A model generated the notes under the pieces. That model worked only from the letters and a program-made list of their open reading frames with translations. It did no database searches and was not told the origin of the DNA. This document shows, piece by piece, positions 1 to 9,309 of a DNA stretch of 64,000 nt. The number at the start of each line of letters is the position of its first letter. Position 1 is the stretch's first letter. The stretch comes from Prorocentrum cordatum (Eukaryota > Sar > Dinophyceae > Prorocentrales > Prorocentraceae), in NCBI GenBank assembly GCA_963575745.1, contig CAUYUJ010018060.1, positions 174,032 to 238,031 of the forward strand, written 5' to 3'. The translations under genes and the position numbers were made by a program.

Positions 1-633
1 CGGCGACCAGTTCACCAAGCGATCGGACGGGAAAACGACCAGGGCCGCGCTATGTGAGACTCGTCTAGCGTTGCAGCATCAAGAGTCTACCGACCAGGTC
101 AGAGTGCACGAAGCTCAGATGACAAGCTCCAGCTCGATCAAGCGCGTTTGGCACCTGGTCTCCTAGTTTTGGCGAGCGTGAGATTATCACGCTACTCTGC
201 TTTATACATTGGCTGGATGCACTGGCAACTCTGCAGGTGTATGCATAATGAGGTGCAGGTGTGTGCACATGAGGTCAGTGTAGCAAGCAAGCAAGCAGCG
301 GCGCACATTAGCAGTACTTATGTGCAGCTGAGGTGAAAAGTGTGGTGGGTGCGTGCAATACGTGCCATCTGTACTCACATGTGCTCGAACCCTTCAGGGC
401 TCTTGTGCTTGGGCGTATCGGTAGAAATCCGCTCGCTTCGCTTCCGCAAATATTCGCAAATATCATTGCTGAGATATCTTGCACAACTCTATGCCACAAC
501 TTGACAATATCACCGCACTCGGACCCCATCCTGCTCATCGTGGGTCTTCACCCGGGGTGCTTACGGACCAGCATCTCAAGGGATCCAGCCGTGGTGACGA
601 GGGCCACCCAGAACAATCAGCGGCATCGGCATC
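1..633. other. Leading stretch with no recognised gene
   Basis: Mixed-composition DNA with only short overlapping frames on both strands. No domain, repeat family or RNA gene is recognised. Around 285-300 there is a short AAGC run. It is listed only to say that nothing is supported here. Confidence 0.5.
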
Positions 634-880
634 TCTAGAGGCCTCCTAGATGGGGTCGGAGTAGGTGAGGTCGGAGGATCGCGCCGCATCGCCGATACAT
701 CGGCGATGCATCGGCGTTGCATCGGCCATGTATCGGCGATGCACCGGCGATGCATCGTCGACGTGGGCGATGCATCGGCGACGTTGACGTGAAGCACATC
801 GGGGCCCACATCGGGCCGCATCGGCGATGCGGCACGTTCCCCCGACACCATCTACTCCGACCCCATCTGGGAGCCCTAGA
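634..880. repeat. Family D inverted-repeat element, copy 1
   Basis: The ends are inverted copies of each other: the left end reads CCTAGATGGGGTCGGAGTAG and the right end CTACTCCGACCCCATCTGGG. The interior is built from the near-palindromic octamer series GCATCGGCGATGCATCGGC. It is immediately followed by an AGG tract, as copy 2 is. Similar units occur at 17288, 18086 and 19211. It looks like a small non-autonomous element; no target duplication was identified. Confidence 0.7.
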
Positions 881-889
881 ACCGAGCCC

Positions 890-949
890 CAGGAGGAGGA
901 GGATGAGGAGGAGAGGGAGGAGGAGGAGGAGGAGGAGAGGGAGGAGGAG

Positions 950-982
<33 letters not shown>

Positions 983-1018
983 AAGGAGGAGGGGGAGAAG
1001 GAGGAGGAGGAGGAGGAT
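890..1018. repeat. AGG trinucleotide tract
   Basis: About 130 bp of interrupted AGG repeats with the purines on the plus strand, directly after family D copy 1. Open frames through it code only Glu, Gly or Arg runs and are artefacts. Confidence 0.9.
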
Positions 1019-1879
1019 ACCTAGAATCTCTTCCTCCTTTGATCGGCGGCCCTCGGCGGTCCGCGGAGGCCCTCCGCGGCTCTCGAGGCGGCCCCAGGGG
1101 GTCCCGCGGCGGCCCGGGATTGCCCAAGCCCCAGGGAGATCCTCCCAGCGCGCAGCCGCCGCGCACGCGCCCACGGCGGAGTTGCAGGAGATCAGGTTCG
1201 CGCTCAGGCGCTCGAGGCGCAAGGCTCGGGAAGCAACAAGGGATGGGCAAACTTTCCACCACCACTACCATATGCAGGACGGGGGAGAAGGGAGGATGGG
1301 GAGGTCCTCCTCCTCCTCCTCCTCCTCCTCCTCCTCCTCCTCCTCCCTCTCCTACCAATGTTCGTGATGGTGGACAATGGGCCCATCACCAGGGCGGCAC
1401 CGGCACACAATCATGACGCTGCTGTGAAGACCGCTCTGGGTTCAGGAGGGACTCTGGCTTTCTCGGGCCGCTCCGTAGATCTAGGTCGGCCCATCGGTGG
1501 CCCAGGCTCGCCGTGGCCAAGAAAGCCATACACTCCCGATGTGGCGTTCCTCATGGCGACACAACGACTCTAAACTGTCGCAGGTCCGCGCGGATTTCCT
1601 CGGGTCGGCGCTACAGCCAGATACCCTCGCGTCGTCAAAAAATCAAAAAGGACAATTGAGCGACGATCTAAAGCCGATCTTACGCGAGATGACGCAGCGG
1701 CCTTACGCCGCAACTGACGCTGGCCGCCGGCGCGGCAAGCTGCATTCGAAGTGAGGGCGCTCACGCGCGAGCCTACGCGGGAAGCTTTCTCGCCAATGTC
1801 TCGACGCAGTCGAACCCGTTGTTTTGTCCGTCGTCCAATCGTTGGCCAGTTTCGGCCTCCAGCGGCCCTCGCCGGGCCT
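1019..1879. other. GC-rich intergenic stretch with a short CCT tract
   Basis: Contains a CCT tract at 1305-1350. At 1580-1615 there is a segment matching one end of family I (GGTCCGCGCGGATTTC followed by a TCGGCGCT box). No coding signal beyond tract artefacts. Confidence 0.5.
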
Positions 1880-1985
1880 GGAGGAGGAGGAGGAGGAGGA
1901 GGAGGAGGAGGAGGAAGAGGAGGAGGGAGGAGGAGTGGGGGAGGCCGAGGAGGAGAAGGAGGAGGAGGAGGAGGAGGAGGAGAGG
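1880..1985. repeat. AGG trinucleotide tract
   Basis: Interrupted AGG repeat, purines on the plus strand. It lies only 165 bp before the very long CCT tract, so the two form potential complementary arms. Confidence 0.9.
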
Positions 1986-2149
1986 CCCTGGGGCCGTTAC
2001 GAACAAAAGCTCGGGATGCGAAGACGGTCCCTGCGACGGGGCTCAGCCCTCTGGGGAGCCACGCCATGGAAAAAGCACCACGTCGGATGCCTGGGGCCCC
2101 CGCCGCCAGTGGGGCTCAGCGGCGACCCGACAGACCCGCGCGTGCCCCC

Positions 2150-2945
2150 GACCTCCTCCTCCTCCTCCCCCTCCCCCTCCGCCTCTCCCTCCGCCCTCCT
2201 CCCCCTCCCCCTCCGCCTCTCCCTCCGCCTCCGCCTCCGCTCCTCCTCCTCCTCCTCCTCCTCCTCCTCCTCCTCCTCTCCTCCTCCTCCTCCTCCTCCT
2301 CCTCCTCCTCCTCCTCCTCCTCCCTCCTCCTCCTCCTCCGCCTCCTCCTCCTCCTCCTCCTCCTCCTCCTCCTCTCCTCCTCCTCCCTCCTCCTCCTCCT
2401 CCTCCTCCTCCTCCTCCTCCTCCTCCTCCTCCTCCCTCCTCCTCTCCGCCTACTCCTCCTCCCTCCTCCTCCTCCTCCTCCTCCTCCTCCTCCTCCGCCT
2501 ACTCCTCCTCCTCCCTCCTCCTCCTCCCTCCTCCTCCTCCTCCTCCTCCTCCTCCTCCGCCTACTCCTCCTCCTCCTCCTCCTCTCCTCCTCCTCTCCTC
2601 CTCCTCCTCCTCCTCCTCCTCCTCCTCCTCCTCCTCCTCCTCCTCCTCCTCCTCCTCCTCCTCCTCCTCCTCCTCCTCCGCCCTCCTCCTCCTCCTCCTC
2701 CTCCTCCTCCTCCTCCTCCTCCTCCTCCTCCTCCTCCTCCTCCTCCTCCTCCTCCTCCTCCTCCTCCTCCTCCTCCTCCTCCTCCTCTCCTCCTCCTCCT
2801 CCTCCTCCTCCTCCTCCCCTCCTCTCCTCCTCCTGCTCTCCTCCTCCTCCTCCTGCTCCTCCTCCTCCTCGCCTCCTCCTCCTCCTCCTCCTCCTCCTTC
2901 CCCTGCTCCTCCTCCTCCTCCTCCTGCTCCTCCTCCTCCTCCACT
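2150..2945. repeat. 800-bp CCT trinucleotide tract
   Basis: Nearly uninterrupted CCT repeats, the longest simple tract in the window. Phase slips (CCTCT, CCTCCCT) and occasional CCTCCGCCTA units break it. It is open in all three plus frames as Leu, Ser or Pro runs and in the minus frames as Glu, Gly or Arg runs, so the long reading frames covering it are not genes. Mirror-repeat polypyrimidine DNA of this length can form triplex (H-DNA) structures. Confidence 0.95.
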
Positions 2946-3107
2946 CCGACCACGCACCGCCGCCCTGCTGCCAGAGGACATGACAAAACCGGGGCCCGGG
3001 GCGCCCTTCCGGCCACGGCGCGCCCGGGGGTCCGCGGCCTCGATCGAGGGAACGACCCAAGAACAAGAGCCCCGTGGTCCTTACTTCAACCCTCAACTCG
3101 GGACGAT

Positions 3108-3297
3108 CGGAATAGATACGGAAAGAATGGGTACGATGCCCAACGGCAGTTCCTGCTCATTCTGAGCAGGACTCGCTGTCCGCGCCGCCGCGGACGTTGC
3201 CCATCGAGGACAGAAAGCCCCGCCCAGCAGCGGCATCTGTCGGTGCTGGACAACATTTGCTGTTGGGCGTTGTGCACATTTTTCCGTACCCACATCG
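3108..3297 (+). mobile_element. Family E inverted-repeat element, copy 1
   Basis: About 190 bp. The left end has ATACGGAAAGAATGGGTACG followed by ATGCCCAACGGCA. The right end has TTTGCTGTTGGGC followed by TTCCGTACCCA. These are inverted copies of each other. The internal part matches copy 2 at 37619 in reverse orientation. It carries no gene of its own. Confidence 0.75.
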
Positions 3298-3339
3298 GAC
3301 GTCAAAATCAACGTCTTGCCTGTGTGCCCGTGCCGTTGT

Positions 3340-3534
3340 TGTTGCTTCCCGACTGGCGGCGAGCAGCTCGAGAGCACCCTCGACGTGCGCCCCCTTCCCC
3401 AGGGCGTTGATCGCCGCGTTGTACGAGACCACGTCGGGGAGTACGGCCTCCGAGCGCATGCCCTCGAATAGGCCCAGGGCCCTTTCCCACTGCATGCCCC
3501 TGCCGCAGGCGCTGATCGTGGAGTTGTACGAGAT
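3340..3534 (-). pseudogene. PPR repeat block, downstream part
   Basis: On the minus strand this codes about one and a half pentatricopeptide repeats. The first has the classic layout, beginning ISYNSTISACGRG, then WERALGLFEGMRS and ending LPDVV. The second begins SYNAAINALGKG and runs through EGALELL. PPR proteins bind single-stranded organellar RNA through such helix-turn-helix repeats and are abundant in dinoflagellates. No start codon or organelle-targeting sequence can be assigned: the frame runs upstream into a family F element at about 3540. It may be an exon of a PPR gene whose other visible exon is 3976-4290, or a pseudogene fragment. The family assignment is firm; the functional status is not. 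Confidence 0.75.
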
Positions 3535-3537
3535 GGT

Positions 3538-3738
3538 TTGTCGGCGGCGAGCGCGGGGGGGAAGTGAGAAGGAGAAGGCCTTCTCAAAAGGCAGCGCGGC
3601 TTCTCGGAAACCCACGTGCCTTCTGAAAAACCTGTCTGTGAGGAAAACTTCTCAGAAAGCCGGGGAACTTCCGAGCCTTCTGAGAAGGCATTATCCTTCT
3701 CACTTCCCCCCCAGGCTCGCCGCAGAGCTTAGGAGACA
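3538..3738. mobile_element. Family F inverted-repeat element, copy 1
   Basis: Left end GCGGCGAGC, then GGGGGGGAAGTGAGAAGG; right end CCTTCTCACTTCCCCCCC, then GGCTCGCCGC. The arms pair over at least 30 bp. The interior is full of CTTCTCAGAAGG palindromes. It interrupts the PPR coding region just upstream of 3534. A partial second copy lies at 38205. Confidence 0.75.
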
Positions 3739-3791
3739 ACTCCTGGGAGTTTTTCGTCAGAGCGATTCGGAGCTGTTTAAGCCCAAGTAAA

Positions 3792-3908
3792 GGGCCACTG
3801 GGCTAGATTAAACCAGATTGAGCTCAGGTCGAATCTGGACTCAGCGGGATTAACCGGAGCAGCTAGGAACGAGCCAAATTCAGCGGGACCAAGCCGGATT
3901 CGGGCCAG
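3792..3908. repeat. Family O repeat, copy 1
   Basis: Starts GGGCCACTG and contains degenerate units of the type GAGCGGGATTRA. It matches 48055-48163 along its length. It lies between the two PPR blocks. Confidence 0.6.
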
Positions 3909-3975
3909 TTCTCAGCGGGGGATACGCCAGCGCCGACGCTGAATTTTCGACCGCCCAGGAGCAGCATCCTAAGTG

Positions 3976-4290
3976 CATGGCGTCGCACTCAACGCCCGAG
4001 GCCCGCATCGCCCGCAGCAGCCTGACCGCCACGGCCCAGTCGCCCAGAGCTTGGCAGATGCTCACCACCGAACTGTACGAGATCGCGTCGGGCTGCAAGC
4101 AGGAGTCCCGGATCCTCTCCAACAGTCTGAGCGCGCAGCTGAGCTGCCGCTGCTCCCTGCAAGCACCGATGGCCGCGTTGAAGGACACCACGTCTGGGGG
4201 CACTGCACTGCCGACCATAGCCTGCAGCGCCTGCAGGGCATGCTGCCACTGCCCGCGGCGGGCGTGCGCGCTGATGGATCGATGATCCCC
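3976..4290 (-). pseudogene. PPR repeat block, upstream part
   Basis: On the minus strand this codes three consecutive 35-residue pentatricopeptide repeats. The first runs from ISAHARRGQWQHAL to VPPDVV. The second runs from SFNAAIGACREQ to LQPDAI. The third runs from SYSSVVSICQALGDW to VECDAM. Each ends in the usual PD-x-[VI/M] and each restarts with S-[FY]-[NS]. PPR proteins usually process organellar transcripts. The open frame begins at 4440, but its first residues come from a family H inverted repeat, so that Met is unlikely to be the real start. After the third repeat the frame loses PPR character and reaches a stop near 3880. It is either an exon or a broken gene; the block at 3340-3534 has the same strand and may belong with it. 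Confidence 0.8.
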
Positions 4291-4400
4291 CGACAGGCGT
4301 GTTGGATGCGGCACGGGCGGTGTAGCAGGGGCCGGTACGGGCTGCGCGCTGTCAGTGCAGCTGAGCGGGGCAAACACAACACTCGGCTCACACACGTCCA

Positions 4401-4537
4401 GCTTGCCATCGCTAGGACGTCCACTCCCCACCCCATGCACGCTTCGGTTTCGCGTGCGCTTTTATTGCCAGGATGGGCCCGGATGCTCCTCGATGGTCTT
4501 CGCCGTGAGCACATGCACACGTCCGAACGATGCCAAG
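4401..4537. mobile_element. Family H inverted-repeat element, copy 1
   Basis: Left end GCTTGCCATCGCTAGGACGT; right end CACGTCCGAACGATGCCAAG. These are inverted copies of about 20 bp. Related copies lie at 13205 and 34824. It abuts the 5' side of the PPR block. Confidence 0.7.
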
Positions 4538-4682
4538 CCAGAGGATCATCGACTGGAGCGGTTCCACGCCAGCACGTCCACGGCGCCCTTCCGGAACGCC
4601 ATGGGCCCCCAGGGGATATCGCCGGGCTGTGTCCGCGGAGGCAGCTGGGGCCGAGGTGGCCTCGAACCGCGAGGGAGCAGGT

Positions 4683-4850
4683 GAGCAGGGACCGACCGCC
4701 CAGGCATTCCTATAGGCCTGCCACGATATGTTCTTAGAACTCAAAGATGTTCGGATAGTGAAAACGATGCTATAAAAACCCACACCCGATGTGCTCGAAC
4801 AAGACAGTCCCAACCAGACATGTTCGAATCATAGTTCGCACAAGCACGCA
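4683..4850. repeat. Family J repeat, copy 1
   Basis: Begins GAGCAGGGACCGACCG and continues with CATTCCTATAGGCCTGCCAC and GTTCTTAGAAC palindromes. It aligns with 19578-19765. Ends were not determined. Confidence 0.55.
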
Positions 4851-5427
4851 AGGCGCAAGCCAAACCACTTCGCCACTGTTGGAAGCAGGGCGGCAATCCG
4901 TTCGGGCGGGCCCGCGTTCCCACAGGCCCTCGGGGCCTTTCGGGGCAGGGCCCCACGGGTCTCTGTGACCCTAGTTTGGCCCCAGTGCCCCCCCCCCCGA
5001 TTTGGCACGAAAGTGCACTAGGGGACCAGCACTTCACGAATACGTCGGGGTTGGGAGGAGGTTCGGGCATTGGACTGGGCATGCGCGCGCCGCCGTCCTT
5101 CGAAGTTTCAAGAACTGCTCGCCGCCAGCGCGCGGCACCCTGAAGGACCAGGAACAGGATGATGAGGGGGAAGGAGAAAAAAAAGGAGTGGAGGAGAGAA
5201 GGGATGGGGGGAGGGAAAGAGGAGAGGGGAAGGACGGGAAGGAGAGGTGGGGCGGAGGGATGTCGAGGAGGGGAGGAACGGAGGGGGAGGGGAGGATCGC
5301 AACGTCAAAACTTGGGGAAAATTTACTCCCGCGCGGGGGTGGCAGGTAGCAGCGGGGCTGCTCCCGGGGCAAAAGAAAAATACATAGAGATGAGGGAGGC
5401 GTGAGACAGCAAGGATGGGATGGGGGT
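4851..5427. other. Intergenic stretch with GA-rich segment
   Basis: Contains a C11-12 run near 4990 and a GA-rich segment at 5157-5300. No gene is recognised. It ends at the 3' LTR of the minus-strand LTR element. Confidence 0.5.
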
Positions 5428-5590
5428 ATGCACTTATCATAGCCCCGAAGTCTTTGATTGCAACAATAAGAATGGAAGACCAGAAAAACCATGTGTTCAT
5501 CTCTTCACACCGCCGGCGCGCTCGACTCAAAGGCCCTGAAAGGTATGGGCCGAATCGTATCAGTACGCGATGTACAGCGTACGTATCACA
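5428..5590 (-). repeat. 3' LTR of the copia-type element
   Basis: Read on the minus strand it begins TGTGATACGTACGCTGTACA and aligns with the 5' LTR through TCTTCACAC, GCGCGCTCGACTC and CAACAATAAGAA. It lacks about 38 bp present near the start of the 5' LTR. The outer boundary (5427 or 5428) is an estimate. Confidence 0.8.
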
Positions 5591-6046
5591 CCCGTGAGCG
5601 AGTAACGAGTAACAAATAGAACTGGGCGAAGCCCTCCCTCCAATATGACATGTGAAATTCAAAACTCCACAGATAACTCCACTTGTAAACATCTTCAACA
5701 TCTCTGCACAAACTGCCGAATACGGCAGAAACAAGGGGGCATAAACAAACACCTGAATATCCAATGCAAACTTGCACCTGCAGGCTAACTATGCAATGCG
5801 CAACTGCGTAGATATGGAATGCAAACCTGCGTATGCAAGCTGAATTGAAGAAAAATGCACAACTACCAATAATAACTGAACGTGCACAAAAATCTGAAGA
5901 TGCGCCGGTGCGTTGGCTCACTCGCTGAAGCCTTTGGGGCTGTCGTCAGCTGCCCGATTATAGCCGTTCTGCCACTGGTTGGGTTCTGTCGTCTCCACTG
6001 AAACCTCGCCTGCTCGCTTGAATACATTCAACTTGGGGTAGAATCG
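5591..6046. other. 3' untranslated part of the LTR element
   Basis: AT-richer than its surroundings, between the membrane ORF and the 3' LTR. I looked for reverse-transcriptase or RNase H motifs in all frames and saw none. Confidence 0.5.
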
Positions 6047-6445
6047 CTACTGATTTCCCTGCAGCCGGTATGTGGCCATACTCTGTACGCCGACCGTCCG
6101 CCGTCGCACCTGCTTGTGAATGCTGCTCGTCTTCTGGAGGTGGATGGCCGTCGCCTTACCGATGCTGGTCGTCGCTGTCTCCTCGGTCGTCTCATGCTCG
6201 TTGCTTGTCTCATTCTGGTAAATCACACTGGAGTCGTCTCGATGCTCCATAAACTCTCGAAATATGTAGTAAACGGCTAGAATTGCCACTGCCATTCCAA
6301 TCATGGCAAAGGATAATGCATCCCAGATGCCCCCAGGAAGCCACGAACGCTTCGCGATCTCGTCATAGCAGTACTTGTACTCTGCGTGGTAGTCGAACTC
6401 TGGTGCGTAGGCCACCGCTGACTTGCAACAACACGTCGCAAACAA
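6047..6445 (-). CDS. Small acidic protein with one membrane segment, inside the LTR element
   Basis: An intact 132-codon frame. The N-terminal third is Cys/Tyr/Glu-rich (TCCCKSA, then EYKYCYDEIAKR). Residues about 43-62 form one hydrophobic segment (ALSFAMIGMAVAILAVYYIF). This is followed by an acidic, Thr/Glu-rich tail with two ETT repeats and a basic C-terminus. No family is recognised. It occupies the position where reverse transcriptase and RNase H would end in an autonomous copia element, in the element's own orientation. It may be the C-terminal remnant of the polyprotein rather than a separate gene. A function as a membrane-anchored or envelope-like accessory protein is speculation. 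Confidence 0.5.
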   Translation of the reverse strand: MFATCCCKSAVAYAPEFDYHAEYKYCYDEIAKRSWLPGGIWDALSFAMIGMAVAILAVYYIFREFMEHRDDSSVIYQNETSNEHETTEETATTSIGKATAIHLQKTSSIHKQVRRRTVGVQSMATYRLQGNQ

Positions 6446-6714
6446 GACGACAACCGCATGAGTGGTGATCTCGCTTTAGACGCTGATGACGTTGTTGCCG
6501 AAGCTGCTGCTCCAGTAGACGGTGTTCCCCTCAGTCGCTTTGGTGGTGGTTCGCCCCCTGGTCCATCGTCGTCGCTGATGTCCATGTCCGAGTCGCCTGG
6601 CGCGTCGAACGGTTGCTGCTGTGAGTTGACATTGTGGAACTGCGTGACTCCGGCCCTCCTCGCATTGCCTAGCTTCTCCCTGGCCTGCGCGAGGGTCTCC
6701 AGGAGAGACAACAT
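6301..6714 (-). pseudogene. Polyprotein linker between integrase and the missing reverse transcriptase
   Basis: Codes a Leu-rich helix (LLETLAQAREKLGNARRAG), then an acidic linker (DSDMDISDDDGPGGEPPPKR). Upstream in another frame are IYWIVRD and CAPEHVR, typical of the tether that follows copia integrases. After about 6470 the frame turns into noise overlapping the small membrane ORF. The deletion that removed reverse transcriptase should therefore lie near 6445-6470. Confidence 0.6.
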
Positions 6715-6793
6715 CCTTGATCACAAACATATGGTCGAACGTGTTCTGGGGCGCAGCGCGGTAGGTTCGCGTCGCGCACGATCCAGTAGATCC

Positions 6794-7594
6794 TCAGCCC
6801 GCTCTCGTCCTGTCATCTCCTCGAAGACCACGATTGCGGGCCCCTTCTACTTGTTTTTGATGAGCTCGTTGGTCTTGCCCTCTCCAGTAGCAACGCCGCT
6901 GGCTGATCGCAAGATCGCGCTCAAGGGCAACGTGGCGCCGTGGGGGCGCGCGTCGTAGGTTGGCCGAGGCATCCGCCTTCATCAACGCTGATGCCGCCGT
7001 TGACCTTCGCTCAAGGACATTCTCGAAGTCCTCATCCTCCTTCATCTGGTACAGGGTCGCTGGTGAGACCTTGTCGCTGGAAATGGTCATGGTTGTAGTC
7101 GGATCCACCCCCGAAGCCCACTGGCATGGTAAAGACAGGGTCGCTGGTGAGACCTTGTCGCTGGAAATGGCCATGGGCGTAGCCGGATCCATCCCCGACG
7201 CCCGCTGGCATGGCAAAGCCGACCGGTTGACCTGATGAGGTGCATAAATACATGCCTCCGTAATCAAATCCTCCGCAATAGCCGTCCTGGCGCCACGGCC
7301 GATAACATCTGCGCAATAAAGCCCCACTGCCTCTCGAACCACTCGATGCCGACGCCCCGCCACTCCCAAACTGGAATGCGCCACGCCTGCCGCAATAACG
7401 ATCGCAATGCTGCGCTGCTCTAAAAACTGTGTAAAGCAATATGAAGCAAAACCTGAACCATCGTCTGTCCGCAATTCTTCCATAGGTCCAAATTGCCTGA
7501 TCCAGACGCGCTCAACTGCCTTGATCAGCTCCTCTGCCGTCTCGGTCTCGATGGTGCGTAATGCACACAACGCGCGCGTGGCCCCGTCTATCAT
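6794..7594 (-). pseudogene. Integrase core and tether of the LTR element
   Basis: A retroviral-type integrase fragment that joins element DNA to the chromosome. The frame begins MIDGATRALCAL, then has FGPMEELRTDDGSGFAS (second catalytic Asp), QRSIAI and AHSSLGVAGRRHRVVREAV. The last block normally reads V-E-R-R-H; here the catalytic Glu codon has become GGG at 7355-7357 (Gly). The first catalytic Asp (in VIVYTDVFW, codon 7639-7641) lies upstream in another frame, so there is a frameshift at about 7594. The C-terminal part contains a duplicated 28-residue unit (7051-7218) and the tether. Inactive as it stands. Confidence 0.85.
7051..7218 (-). repeat. 84-bp tandem duplication within the integrase tether
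   Basis: Two head-to-tail 84-bp copies (7051-7134 and 7135-7218), giving a 28-residue repeat that contains SSDKVSPATL in both units. The length is a multiple of three, so the frame is kept. The copies differ at a handful of positions. Confidence 0.85.
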
Positions 7595-8000
7595 CGAAAG
7601 AACTGCCTGTTGCCGGTGCTATTCTTAATCCAGAAGACGTCGGTATAGACGATCACGTTGAACTTGGTGGCCTGATTCGCAGGCGCATTGGGTGCTTTGA
7701 TGGGCGCTGCCTGTCCATGCAGTGTTCACACCGGAACTCCGATGCACGCTGTAGGACGTTGTCCTGGGCGCCTGCCTGTTGAAGTAGACAACGTAGCGAA
7801 GCAATGCTGGGTTGGGGCGCGACCCATGTTCCGGTGAAGTCTCTTGACGTAGCGCAGTGCCCCCGTGCCGCAGTGCTCTCGTAGGCGCGCATGCTGGTGA
7901 GCTTCCCGACTGGAGTCCGAATGCTCGGGTTTGGCACCCTCCTCCGATTGCGCTGAGTCCTCCGCTGCGTCGATGTTCTCGATCTCCGGCTCGACCATGA
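7595..8000 (-). pseudogene. Pre-integrase zinc-binding region and start of integrase
   Basis: Split over frames: one frame holds YVKRLHRNMGRAP, another holds FRCEHCMDRQ, and a third holds KFNVIVYTDVFWIKNSTGN. Together these are the HHCC zinc domain and the first catalytic Asp of a copia integrase. The frame changes show accumulated indels. Confidence 0.75.
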
Positions 8001-8088
8001 CTTGCGCCGTCGTCGCTGCTAAGATGAACGGGTCGTCCTCGGCGGGCTTGGTGAACTTCCGCCCCTCCAGTAGGTCGCATCCACGTGA

Positions 8089-9309
8089 TCAGTCGCATCG
8101 TTCGTTGCGTACAGCTGCCATGAGCTTCTTGGACGTCTTCAGCGTCGTCGGCTTCTTGACAATGTTCGTGCTGCCCTCGATCGCACGGCCGCGCACGCCG
8201 TGGTCAAACGTGCTGCGTTCGCCGCGTAGGCGGCTAAACGCTGCGATATGCCACGCCCTCGACGTAGCTGGATGTTCGATGTGAGCACGTCGCCCTCCTT
8301 GCTGATGTACGCGATACACCTTGGCCCCAAACGGTGGATGTACTCGATGATGCCAATCGCGCAGCTCGGCGGGGTGCTCCTTCCAACCGGGGTGCCGGTG
8401 GATGTTGAGCCCCTGCACATTGGACCAAGGTCCGCGCCTTGGTGACAGATGAACCTCGTCAGGCTGTTCCTCCGTCAGCTTCTTGAAGAATGCCTGCTGC
8501 TGGTCCTCCATTGCGAAATCCCAGCCGGCATTGAGCCCAAACGTCTCCGCGCGAGCTCCTAGATCTCGAAGTGCTTGCGAAAGTCTGGCTTCTCCAGCGT
8601 TGACTTCCCATGTCGTCCGTCTCGTAGTGCTCCGTTTGTGAGTTGCCCTCCTCATGGTCTGTAAGCGCAGCTCGCTGGCATGCTTCGCGGCCGAGTCCAT
8701 CTTCTGAGCGAAGTTGGTCGGAATCTGCCTGGCGCAGTCATCGGGGTCGTCGTCGGTGCTGGAGGTGAACTCGTCCGCCGTAGGTGACAGTAGGCTCCGG
8801 CGTGGCTCCGATCGCGCGGTGTCGACTGGCTCAATGGCTGTCATAGTGAAACACAGGATGCCACATGAGGAATGCCGCTGACACTGCCACTGCTTCATGT
8901 AGGCCTCGTAGCAACAAGCTTGTACTACGCGTCGGGAACAGCCTTCTGTATGAGGTCGTCGCTGCGGTTGCCCCTGCCGTTCGCCGTTCTCGCTGGAGCC
9001 CGCCAGGCAGGCATTGTCCCGAAGCTCCATGCCGCTCATGGCCTCGCTGCTGGGGCCCGGGAACTGCGCTGCATCGACGGGCTCGCGCTCGAAACCGTTC
9101 GCGTGGTGGCTCGTCTTCCCGCCCAGCTCCCCCAGTAAGTCCACCGTGTAGTGTCCTGGAGGCGATAGCGTTGCTGCCTCGAACTCGCCGCCGCTCCGCG
9201 CAACTGTCTGCTTGGCGCAGTCGACCTGGGCTCCGAACACTGCCAGCAACGGCCTGGGAACTAAGATGGGTGCACGCCCCGGCACCGCGCGAATGTAGGG
9301 CAAAGACAT
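8089..9309 (-). pseudogene. Polyprotein segment between protease and integrase
   Basis: A 406-codon frame on the minus strand. It starts with the end of the protease region (LPYIRAVPGRAPILVPRPLL, then SPPGHYTVDLLGELGG). It then has a linker and a second conserved block: ETFGLNAGWDFAMEDQQQAF, GPWSNVQGLNIHRHPGW, IEHPATSRAWH and STFDHGVRG. From memory, this second block is a feature of dinoflagellate copia polyproteins; I do not know its function. In those, I recall a Pro-Pro-Cys-Thr box where this copy reads PRRG. This frame is intact longer than its neighbours. Confidence 0.7.

Noticed and set aside
1751-3410. Several 300-500-codon frames across the CCT tract
   Set aside because: They are Leu/Ser/Pro or Glu/Arg/Gly homopolymers that exist because CCT/AGG contains no stop in any frame.
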